Positions 50,457 to 60,500 of a stretch of 64,000 bases of DNA are shown here, piece after piece. Under the pieces are notes generated by a model. That model was not told the origin of the DNA. It made no database searches and saw only the letters and a list, made by a program, of their open reading frames with translations. How positions within the stretch are numbered: position 1 is the stretch's first letter; each line of letters opens with the position of its first letter. The position numbers and the translations under genes are program-made. The DNA is from Epiperipatus broadwayi (taxonomy: Eukaryota; Onychophora; Udeonychophora; Euonychophora; Peripatidae), in assembly GCA_028023455.1 (NCBI GenBank), contig JAQFVV010006294.1:3687001-3751000 (forward strand). Reading direction: 5' to 3'.

Positions 50457-51898
50457 GTATAACCTAGCAATGCAATTAATCCTACTGCTTTTCTTTCATT
50501 TTTTTTTTTTTAGTTTTTATTTGGGGGCTGCATATACTTTGTGTTGCATTTTGCATTTTCTTCTGTTCTTATTATTTGATAATTTTATTATTTTTGCTCA
50601 TTTAGTTTATTTAAATTTTATTTATAAAAACACTTTTTTATTAATTTCAGGTACTTTGCAGTGTATTTTATATTTAATGAATTCCCTTTTATTTGTTTGC
50701 TTTAAGGCTTTTTTATATTTCAGTTTTCTTGCACTGTTACATAATTTGTAGCAAAATTTTGTTTAGTATTTACTGTGAATAGTCATAAAATTTAAATTCA
50801 TTTTATCACCAAAATTACAACTTCAATAATAATATTACCATTTTCAATTTTTTTTTTTTTTTTCGAAAAAAAAAAAAAAAACTTTCCAAGGTGGGCAAGG
50901 GAATATTGACAGTTTTAACTTTGAACTGTAAGCTTAAAAATAATTGTCATAAATTTGTTGAAATGATTTTAACAATTTTCTGTAGGTTGTGAAACCATAA
51001 GTATATTAAAAATGAATATAAAAGTATAATCAAACATCAAAGCCACCATTATAAAATATTAAGGGGGAGGGGAGAAATGGCGAGTTTAAATTTTAGTTTA
51101 TCTCTTAGCAATCATCTTCTTTCCTCCTATTGATGTATCATATGGTTATCCAAGACTTAATCCATTTGTGGAGATTAAAACCTTATCTGATATAAATAAT
51201 TCATCATTAGAAGAAAAAAAAGTGAAGTGATGAAACAATATCTATTACTATCGAACTTTGAAGGACAAAAATATGGACTAAACATTAGTTGCCGCCATTC
51301 CTCCCCTAATCGCTGCTTCTTTTGAGATAACTATAGAACGAGTTTTGGTATTAACAAAGGTAGAGAAATTACAGACCTAAAAGTACTTGCATTAAAAAAA
51401 AAAATACATGTATTGTTATTCCCTTTATAATTATAAAAAAAAAGGGGGTGATTATTACTAACTACTTTTAAATCATGATAATTATTTTTTCTTATTTTCT
51501 CAGCAATTTGGATTGTCTTTAATCTTATTACTAAATCTCACTAATTATATTAAGATTTTGTGGAGCAGATTTCTACTAATATAATTCTAATTGGGAATAT
51601 AATTTTCAGCTTTTTATATGTCTTTTGCCTCCCTATTTAAATTTATTATGTTAATGTTGTTTGTTTTATTTTACCATGTTTTGTGGAATGCAGCGCGTGA
51701 TTCATTTAACATCACTATTAACACACTATTTCTTACAGGTTCTGGAAGATTAATTCAAGCTAAATTATTACTGTAATCTATTTCTTTCTATAATAGCTAT
51801 TGATGAATAATATGGCATTCATATAATTATTAAGTGCTGTCTAATGAGTTACCCACTAACTTTTGCTTCTCTCTCTCTCTCTCTCCTTACTAACATAG
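50457..51898 (+). other. Intron 5 (phase 1), 1442 bases, with a T16CGA16 palindrome
   Basis: The donor is ACAG|GTATAA. The acceptor is TTACTAACATAG, preceded by a CT run (about 51867-51885) that serves as the polypyrimidine tract; TACTAAC also resembles a branch-point. A perfect T16-CG-A16 inverted repeat lies at 50848-50881. An in-frame alternative terminal exon is possible at 51739-51776 (see findings). Otherwise the sequence is AT-rich and non-coding. Confidence 0.85.
50848..50881. repeat. Perfect 34-base palindrome (T16 CG A16)
   Basis: Sixteen T, then CG, then sixteen A give a self-complementary stretch in intron 5. It could form a hairpin in RNA or a cruciform in DNA, or be the head-to-head join of two poly-A tails from retroposed sequences. 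No target-site duplication is evident to me. Confidence 0.8.
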
Positions 51899-54800
51899 AA
51901 TCTCTTTCTCGTGTGGATCAAGTTCTGAAAACACCCATTGATGTGGAGGAACGATTTCCCTTACCATCATCCAAAGAAACATTTCATGATATTATTTTAG
52001 AAAAGCATCCACCTATTACTAAAATTTCCCCAGAGGAAGAATCTTCTTCTGAAGAAGAAGAAATCTCACCAGTTGAAGAATACCCTCCCACTCTTGGTGC
52101 AGATATGAAAATTCCTGTGGGGGTTTCACCTACTGAGGAAAAAACACTGTCAGAATTGCCAGATTTAAGTCAGGTTTCTGAAACTATAGTTATATCTGAT
52201 ATTTCTGAGATAGAAAGTAAAGTTATTTCTGTTGAACAAGAAACCACTCAAGCATATGATTCTTTTATGTGTTATGATAATGGAGCATTTGTTGGAGAAG
52301 AACAAATTGATTTAGAAGAATCACTCTTAGAGAGAGATGAAGAATCAGATTGTATACAACATGAGTTAGAAGTCATGAGAGAAAATGATCAGTGGGAAAA
52401 TGAAAAAAATATTAAAGAATCTACAGAATCTATTCATTACTGTGAAGAAAGTATTGTAAAACAAATTAAATCTGAAATTTTTTCAGAAGAAATGGAACAG
52501 TCTATTGGAACACCCTCTCCAGAAGGAAAACAGATTTTCAAAGATAGTCCAGAAGAAACAGTGGCAAAACACATTCGATCAGAAATTTTTGCAACCGAGA
52601 TGGAGCAGTCAATTGATACTCCTTCACCTGAACAAAAGGATATTTTTGAAGAAGGAGAAGAAGAAACAGTTGCTAGGCATATTAGAAGTGAAATATTTGC
52701 TGAGGAATTTAATCAGTCAATAGAAACTCCATCTCCAGAATGTAAAGAAATTTCTCGGTCATTATCAGCCGAATCTAATGAAAAAGATGAATCTGATTTG
52801 ACAGAATTACAACGAGAAGTTGTCGAAAAAACAGTACAACATATCATTCAAACATCTGCTGAAATATGTGCAGAAGAAGCTTCAAGAAGCATGAAGAAAG
52901 ATATAGTTGATCTTAAAAGTTTAGAATTAGATGAAAAATCAGTTAAAATTGCTGAGGAACATACCCCTGAACAAATTCTTTGGGAAGTTTCTGTTCAAGA
53001 TCATTTAGAGTCAAGAGAAGCAGCAGTTGATCTTGTTTCATCAAAAAGCACTTTATCTGCAAAGGAAGTATTGCAAGACAAAATTTATGATGCAGATGAT
53101 TCAAAAATGTCATTAGATCATTTTACTCTTGCTACTATTTCTTCAGATATTGTTGCAATACATGATGACAAAATTACAAAAAATGAAATTGCTACTATCA
53201 AAAAGCATGAAATTTCAACAATGATGCTAGATGATTTTCAGATTTGTGATCAACAAACTGAAAGGGAAGAAGCAAGGAAATTTTCTAGTGAAAGTTCTGA
53301 AATTTCTGGTGAAGATTTAGAAGAAAAAATTGACTTCCATTTAACTCAGGAATATATCTTAGGTGAAAAATCATATTTACCTGAAACAGTAAAAGATAAT
53401 ACCATTATTCAAGAAGATAACTTCTTTGATATCCACAAAAAGCATTCAGTAGAAATTTTTTCTGAAAAAAAAATTAAAACCAAAGAGAACATAAAATTTG
53501 AAAGTGATGAACATTATAAAGACCTTGAAACAAAACAATCTTTTGAAACCAGTGAATCTTTGATAAATGATTATGAAAAGCAGATGGATGTATCACAAGA
53601 TCTGAAAAAAAAAATATCAGAAAATTATGACTCATCAGATTCTTATAAATCATGTGGGGATAGTGCTGAACATAAATTTACTTTGGATAGCCATTTTTAT
53701 GCATTTGATACAAACAGCAGTCAAGCTTCCCAAGAAACAGCTGAAGGATATACAACATGTGTGACTTCTCAGGAAGGTTCAGAGAAAACATCAGGTGATA
53801 TTTCCTACTGCACAGCTGCTACATCACAAGAAAGTTGTAAAATAGGAATCATATCCTCCCAAGAAGATTCCTATCATACTGCTCATTCTTCTTGGTCCGG
53901 TTCAGGTATATCTGATTCTTCTTATGATGAAAGTGCTGCTTCATCTGTTGCGAGTAGTTATCAATCCAAATATGAAACCTCTGAAAGTGAAACTATGCTT
54001 GCATCTGATACTGAAACTGAAGAAAGAGCTTCAACCCCAATTGTTTGTGATGATACCCATTTTGATGAAAAAAATATATGTTATTTTCCCGAAACTGAAG
54101 CTTCTGGTTACAAAGCAACAGGATTTGATACTTTAGAATATGAATTAAGTCAAAAATATTTTGATAAATCATTAGATTGGGGTGAAGTTAGTAAAGCAGA
54201 ATGTATGTATAATGATGATGATGATGATACTCATCCTACAAGTCCATTTGAAATGATTGATCCTGATGAAGTGGCTTTGTATGAAGATTATGCAGAGCCA
54301 ATAGCCATAGCTGCTGCTACTCTAGTTGGATCAATAATGGAAACATCTCAAGCAAGTACAGCTGAAAGCTTTGAAAATTTGCAAGCTGAATCAGAATATA
54401 TTTCTTCTCAACCTTATTCTCATGTTAATGGTCCTGTAGAAGTTGACTATTATCCTGAAATTCCACCAGTAAATGATACTCAGAGAGGTTCCACTATAAC
54501 TACTATTGATACTGCTTCTATTTTAGAGCAATCTCCTGATGAGCCAGCAATATCAAGAACAGAATCTGGAGAATATTTATCTAATGAATTATTAGATGAA
54601 TATGCAGAATATTCAGTATCATCTGAATCTCAGCCAAGTAGTGGTGGGCGATTATTATCAGAAGGAAGTGATGAAATGGCAAGATCTTTTGAACAGACCC
54701 AACTTCTAGAAATTATTAATCAGGAATGCCAAAGTATAAATCCAAGTGTTCAAGTAAATGGTCCAGTTGAAGTAGAATATATTCCTGAAACATCACCTCA

Positions 54801-57800
54801 CTTTCCATCTGATACAGAAGAGTCAAAATTATTAAAACAAACCACTGATTCTGAAGACAGTCAAACTTATAAACCCCAGGAATTTCCGGAATTCAGTTCT
54901 ACAGAGTGTAACATATCTGAAAAAGAAATTGAAGATGATGAAAATACTGTATATATTGGTGAAAGATATTCAGACCTTGAAGATATGGGGGATATCCAAG
55001 AAGACATTAACATTCAAGAATTAGAAATAGTTGATCCAGTGATGACAACTTTATCTGATATTGAAGTTGTCCATAAAGAAGATGAAAATTTATCAGATTC
55101 AAGTTCAGAAGAACAAGAAATACAAAACATTCAGGAAATTCAAGAAATACAAGAAATGCAAGAGTATCAAGAATTGCAGCAACAACAATATTATTATTCT
55201 GATGAAAAATCTGAAATGCTTCAGTACAGTATGCAACGTGCTTATGAAGAAAGTGCCATTGAAACTAAAGAAGTTATTGGATGTGATATTGAAGCTGAAA
55301 TTTCTTCTCTTATAACAGATCTGAAGACAAGGCCTATTTCTCAAGCTGAATCCTTAGAAAGAGAGTCTGAAATTCAGGATTCAGATGATCAAAGAGTGTG
55401 GACAGAATTGCAGTTTTCTGATGACCATCCTGATCTTGAGCTTAGAGCATTAGATCTTCAGCCTTCTGATATTTTATCAGAAAAGGAAATTGAAGAATAT
55501 GAGCGCCCATCTTCACCTGAACCTTCTGAGGAATATGAAATAAAGCAAGCACAAGGATCTAAAATATTATTAACTGAAATAGAAATGCATCATGATTCTC
55601 ACTTTGCAATCTCTGAATATGAATCCACAATCACTGAAGAATCGGTAATAAAGGAAGAAAAATCTGAAAAAAAATCATTTACAATGATACAATCATTTAT
55701 AAAAGAAACCGAGCAAGATAACTTTCATGTACCTGAAGATAAAACGAAAATTAGTTCTGATCAAGAAAAATTATCAAGTCAGCTTTCTGTAGATATTCCT
55801 GATATAACAGTTACTCAGCATATGACTCGAGAAGTAGATTCAAAAGAATCATTATGCTCAGATACTGGCTTAGAGATACCAGTTATGGACAATGCGAAAC
55901 AATCAGATAACAAAATAAATGAAATTGAGTCATTTGAAGTTATTGAAGAAATTGATGATGAATCCTTAAAAGATTTAGCAAATGAAGATAATTTTGAATT
56001 CATCTTAGAATCCAATAATTTACATAAAGATATTATTGAAGACATTACAGTATTAACTTTACAAGATGAGCATGTAACTGAAATATCAACAGACAAATTG
56101 GATGAAGAAGAAAGAGCTGCATTAAAAGAACTACAAGAGCAAATAATTCAAGAAAGCAATATAGCTGAACAACAGAAACAATCAGCAACATTGACAGAAA
56201 GTAATTTTGAATTTATAACTAAGCAACAATATATAGGTACTGAAGAGATTCAAGAACAAGAATATGAAAGGGCAGAGAAAGAATATGGCCAATTTAGTGA
56301 CTATGAAAATAAAAATACCCCTGAATTTGATTCTGTTAATAAACGATTCTTCAGTAAAAGTGGGGAAAGTGATGATGTTTCTGTTTCATCATTACAAGAA
56401 TTTGAAGGACTTGAAATGGAAATTCGCCACCAAGAGATGCTTAGTAAGAATAATGGTTCGGATGCAGATTCGCTAAATGGTAAAAAACTTTGGAGTAGAA
56501 GTGGTGATCATGATGATATATCAATGTCATCACTACAAGAATTTGAAAAATTAGAACAAGAATTAACTGAAGAAGAAAAGATAGAAAGCAGTAAGCCATT
56601 TATTCTTGAATACAAAAGTCTTCACAGTTTTAAAGAGCAAACTGTTTTAGAATCAGAAAAACAAGAAAAAAGTAGTCAAGATAGTGATGTCAATGAATAT
56701 GAAAAAAGAATGAGTGAAATTGATGAAATTATCCGTCAGGCTGAAAGTAATTTAGAAAGTTTTGAAGCAGAACTTCAACAAAGAGATCATCATCAGTTAT
56801 GTGAAATAAAGAGTACTGATACTTGTTCTAGTCAAGCTACTGAAAGCAGTATTATAGAACATTCTACTGTTGGTGATATTGATGGTGATGAAAAATTTTC
56901 TATTTCTGCTGATATCAGTGAAGCAGAACATATTACAGTTGCTAGAACAGTAAGTGGTCAATCAAGTGCAAGTCAATTAAGCAGAGAATCTCATGGACAT
57001 AGTCCAACTTCTTTAACTCCCCAATGTGATAGTGATTCTTTAAAAGATAGAGAATTGGATTTTGATGGGCAAGACTTTGATTCAAAAGAGCGATGTTTTG
57101 ATGCTGATAGTTTGCAGGAGAAGATGATGGATGAAGAAAAAGATCGTGAATTTGACAGAGATTCTTTGCAAGCTGCTGAAGAAATAGATCAAGAATTTGA
57201 AGACTCTTTGCAAGAGAAAAAAATTGATATTCAGGATTATGACAGAGATTCATTAATGGGAAGTAGTGCCACTAGTGCACAATTATTTGAAGATGACAGT
57301 ACTTTAGAACCGAGCAGTTCATGTGCAACTCATGCCACATATCATGACAATGACTCTTTACAAGCAAGTATTACAAGTAGTCTTCCACTATCATCAGATG
57401 ATAACACGGGTATGATTTCTAGTATAGATTCATTAAATGCAGAACAAACAACAACATCATATGTATCAGAGTTTAGTTCAGGAATTAAAATACCTTATCA
57501 AAGTTTTGATCCAGAAATACATACTGCCTTAGTAGAACCTGATGCTAATGATCAATTTATTGATAAGGAAGGCAATATCCATGTAGGTTCTTGGTATAAA
57601 AAGGTGACTAAATCTTATGTTGATCCAGAAGGAAATATCCGTACAGTCACCACTTACATAAAAAATGATGGCACTTCCCATATTGGTTATCATGAGAGCA
57701 CTTCTGATATTGATGAGGAACTTATCAATTCACATGCTCAAGTCAAACTTGCAACTGAAATTGATTCTCAGACAGCAAAAGTAGTTAGTTTTGATGTTTC

Positions 57801-58582
57801 ATCTTATCCTGCAGAAATCACTGATTACATATCTGAAAAAAGGCCTTCAGAAGAAGTGGTAACAATTACACGCAAAATTCATCATATTGTTAATCCTGGA
57901 ACTATTTCTAAAGAAGAATTGTCCAAAATATTACAACAATCTGAACCAGAAATTTCAAAAGAGGAAATTACTGATAAAATAGGTAATGTAACACGTACAG
58001 TTGTTTGTAAAACGTCCTCTGTTTCAGAACCTATTAGGCATTCTTTTTCTGGTCCAGAAATTGATCACCAGATGGCTGAATTCATTAAGAAATCAAAAGA
58101 AATGGAATGGGAACATGAAAACAGGGAATTAGATAGATGCGCTGAATTAGTTATGAAAAAACAGGTAGAATTTTTAACTGAATTTTCTGAAAAAGATTTA
58201 CCAGAGACAACGCATGAAGTTGTTGAAACATCTGAAACAACTGATGAAAAAGGCAATGTTATTCATATTGTTACTAGAAAAGTTACACATTTTAATGAAA
58301 CTCAGTTATATCAAACTGTTCCTCATGATGAAACTGATCTTAGTGAAATTACACATACTAAAGAAACTATATTTACTGTACCTTCCACAGATGATCATAC
58401 TGCACCATTTGCCATTAAAAAATCTGCCCCTTGGGAGGGGGGCCTTAAAAGTTATGACCCAACCTCTTCCTCTGAATTTTTCTCTCACTCTGAAGATCAT
58501 TATAGTGGCCCTGAAGCTGTTTCTACTAATCTGTCAACCCAGCCTTCCTTGGATTGGTCAGATCCTAGTCATCATGCATCAG
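51899..58582 (+). CDS. Third giant exon (6684 bases, 2228 codons) of the ankyrin-like tail
   Basis: The exon starts after CTAACATAG and ends at CATCAG|GTAGAG, phase 1 on both sides; the apparent ATG at 51844 is in the intron. The protein is acidic and Ser-rich. Visible elements in order are three tandem 36-residue repeats with TPSPE (52450-52755); an amphipathic helix REVVEKTVQHIIQTSAEI (52813-52866); a Ser/Thr/Tyr block with EGYTTCVTSQE, YCTAATSQES and SYHTAHSSWSGS (about 53740-53905); duplicated VNGPVEVxYxPE motifs (54424, 54754); a Gln-rich stretch (about 55111-55192); twin SG-x-x-DD-(V/I)-S-x-SSLQEFE motifs (56353-56570); a coiled-coil-like RMSEIDEIIRQAESNLESFE; many DSL(Q/N) repeats; and tail motifs DKEGNIHVGSWYKKV, DPEGNIRTVTTYIKNDG and DEKGNVIHIVTRKV (57560-58290). 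The Y-x-T-A and D-x-x-GN blocks fit what I recall of insect Ank2 large isoforms, which I could not check. Confidence 0.92.
52450..52755 (+). repeat. Three tandem 36-residue coding repeats
   Basis: Copies start at 52450, 52558 and 52666 (108-base period; the third is about 30 residues). The shared pattern is (T/S)-(V/I)-(V/A)-(K/R)-x-I-(R/K)-SEIF-x-x-E-(M/F)-x-QSI-x-TPSPE. They differ widely at the DNA level, so they are old and kept by selection on the protein. Each ends with a TPSPE proline-directed phosphorylation-type site. Confidence 0.85.
56341..56595 (+). repeat. Duplicated SLQEFE coding module
   Basis: The first copy reads SKSGESDDVSVSSLQEFEGL, followed by an acidic helix. The second, about 135 bases later, reads SRSGDHDDISMSSLQEFEKL, followed by EQELTEEEK. 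Both consist of a basic/Ser start, DD-(V/I)-S-x-SS and a helical LQEFExLExE end. They precede a longer coiled-coil-like segment (56695-56790) and are followed by many DSLQ/DSLN motifs. Confidence 0.8.
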
Positions 58583-59081
58583 GTAGAGCCACTAACTGTA
58601 AATCGCTGCCATTCCCTGCATGTTATTTCTATAGCACTTTTTTTGCATGGCTATTAATTTTCTGTGCCATTTATTTTATTTAGTTGCAGAATACTTTATG
58701 TTCACTGCTGACCTGCCATTCCATATGCAAATATGGTTTATGTTGCAGAAGCTTTCTTGAGATAAAGGGGTTTTTTTTTTTTTTGGTTAAGCAATTATTT
58801 TATTTCTTATTATTAATTTTTTGTTTCAGACTCTTTTGCTATCACTACTATTATTTTCCATTTTTATTTATATCTATTTTTATTTTTTTTATTTTTGTTA
58901 TTGCTTTATGTCATATTGGATTTGCTTTAAGTTTGTTGCATGATGGTTAAGACAAAAGATATTTTTATTTTATACAAATTGAGTTTATATATATATAATT
59001 ACCAAATTATTGAAAATTTTTAGGGAATGCAGTGCATGTATTAGAAAGTGTAATACAGTATTAGTTCTTATATTGTTTTAG
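58583..59081 (+). other. Intron 6 (phase 1)
   Basis: The donor is CAG|GTAGAG and the acceptor CTTATATTGTTTTAG at 59080-59081. The intron is T-rich. Retention would add a 32-residue tail ending in a hydrophobic segment (FFAWLLIFCAIYFI) before the stop at 58681-58683. I regard that as a product of T-richness rather than a real anchor. Confidence 0.85.
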
Positions 59082-59176
59082 GTCAAGAGTATAAAGGTGA
59101 TACATCTCGAGTAAGCATAGATGAAGAAGGAGAAGTGGAAGTGGATATTACTGAACATGATGATCTTAGAGGTTGA
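59082..59176 (+). CDS. Terminal coding exon with the C-terminus
   Basis: This exon follows TTGTTTTAG in phase 1. It reads GQEYKGDTSRVSIDEEGEVE, then VDITEHDDLRG and TGA (59174-59176). The IDEEGEVEVDI core fits the D-x-x-G-x-(V/I) tail motif seen upstream, and vertebrate ankyrins also end with a short acidic segment containing EVDID. Joining all exons gives an integral number of codons to this stop. An alternative donor at AGAG|GTTGAT (59171) is weak. If it were used, further exons would be needed to the right, and I see none. Confidence 0.78.
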
Positions 59177-59260
59177 TGGTTTTATTTTTATAATAAATTT
59201 TGTTAAAAATATTATCAAAGTATATTATATATCTGTGCAAAATGTGTGTTTGTTTAACAT
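59177..59260 (+). terminator. Probable 3' UTR start and polyadenylation signal
   Basis: AATAAA at 59192-59197 is followed by a GT-rich stretch (59243-59255). This would give a very short 3' UTR. Other AATAAA hexamers occur downstream (for example near 59437 and 60058), so a longer UTR is equally possible. Confidence 0.35.
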
Positions 59261-60275
59261 TCACTTAAAGATTACACGTATTTAAGCATATATGTTTAGA
59301 TGTGTGTGCATGTATGGCAAGAGCAATCTAAATTTTGCCTCAAAAACAATTACAATCAGTTTTCCTAATAAAAAGTAGGTAGTAAATTATGGCATAAACG
59401 TAAAGAAAAATTAAATACTATTTATTATGTTATCATAATAAACACACTTTCTTAATCCACCTTCTTTTTAAATCTTGTTTTATTTTTATATGATTATTAT
59501 TAAAATAATCTAAAATATATTAAATTGAAAAAAAAAAAAAGAAATTAATGTAAATTTTTATCGTATACATACTAAAATGTGAAAATTACAGTTGCTTACA
59601 TTTAGAAAAAATAGCTTTTCCTTTATTAATGTTTGCCCCTCCAAAAATAATTCAATGGAAATTTTGATAAAAAATTGCCATTTGAGAAATAAAGGATTTT
59701 TCAGTTATTATTCCAATGATAAATCCAGAAAAAAATAAGAAGATATTTGTTAATTTTGTTACAATATAATAAATTACATTTGCACACTTATTATTTGGCT
59801 TAATTTTGGCCAAACAAATTTATACATTTAATTTTATGGATTAATTTTTTTATTGTTTTTTCTGTTAAATACCATCTAGTAGGTAGATCATGAAGATTAA
59901 AGTAGATCACATACTGTAACATAATCCAAAAATGTTTCATTTTAATTGTATAATAGACTCCTCACTACCACCAAATTCCCCACTGTGCCAGTTAAAATAT
60001 TGTTTCACGCAATTTAATGATGCTGCATTAGTCATTTTCTACTTAAGTACTCACCATAAATAAAGTTTAAAACTGTCAAAATATTTTTTTAAAAAACAAT
60101 GGTACATCGGAAATTGTTCATTGTTAGAGCTCTTTTTTTAATTATACTTTTTCTCTATTTTACAGAGCAAAAACTATTATTCAAATGTTTTCATATTCTA
60201 TTATAAAAATTACAATTAATCTTTAATGCAAAAAAAAATATTACTAATTAAATATCTCCTTTTTTAAATTTTAAA

Positions 60276-60500
60276 TCGGGGATGAAGAACCTTTTTTTGC
60301 CAAGGGCCATTTGTGTATTTATAATATGATTTGTGAGCCATTAAAAATTATCTATTTAAAAATTAGCTTATTACATTTGATCAAAAATTTAATTAATTTA
60401 CCTCTAATCATTAACTTTAGGCAACTATTTCACCTGGCAGGCTAATTTCAACTTTCATTTTTTAAATGAGGGCCATAATTTTTTGTGAATTAAAAATAAA
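60276..60500. mobile_element. Possible decayed DNA-transposon (hAT-like) fragment
   Basis: The stretch starts with GGGGATGAAGAACC, then T7, GCCAAGGGCCATTTG, and contains further GAGCCATT and GAGGGCCATAA copies. Such AAGGGCCAT clusters are typical of ends of hAT-type elements and their MITEs. No terminal inverted repeat, 8-base duplication or transposase frame can be defined, so this is only a hint. Confidence 0.2.

Noticed and set aside
50470-50751. 93-codon frame in intron 5 including an AG at 50650
   Set aside because: Very hydrophobic translation of T-rich intron, no motif and no matching donor.
51844-51898. ATG at 51844 as the start of a separate gene for the 51899-58582 frame
   Set aside because: The stretch MSYPLTFASLSLSLL is the translated polypyrimidine tract. 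The AG at 51898 is a strong acceptor in the phase required by exon 46740-50456.
58583-58683. C-terminal membrane anchor (FFAWLLIFCAIYFI) by read-through of the third giant exon
   Set aside because: A good donor (CAG|GTAGAG) precedes it, and T-rich intron DNA translates into Phe/Leu/Ile by default. The exon at 59082 fits in phase and composition.
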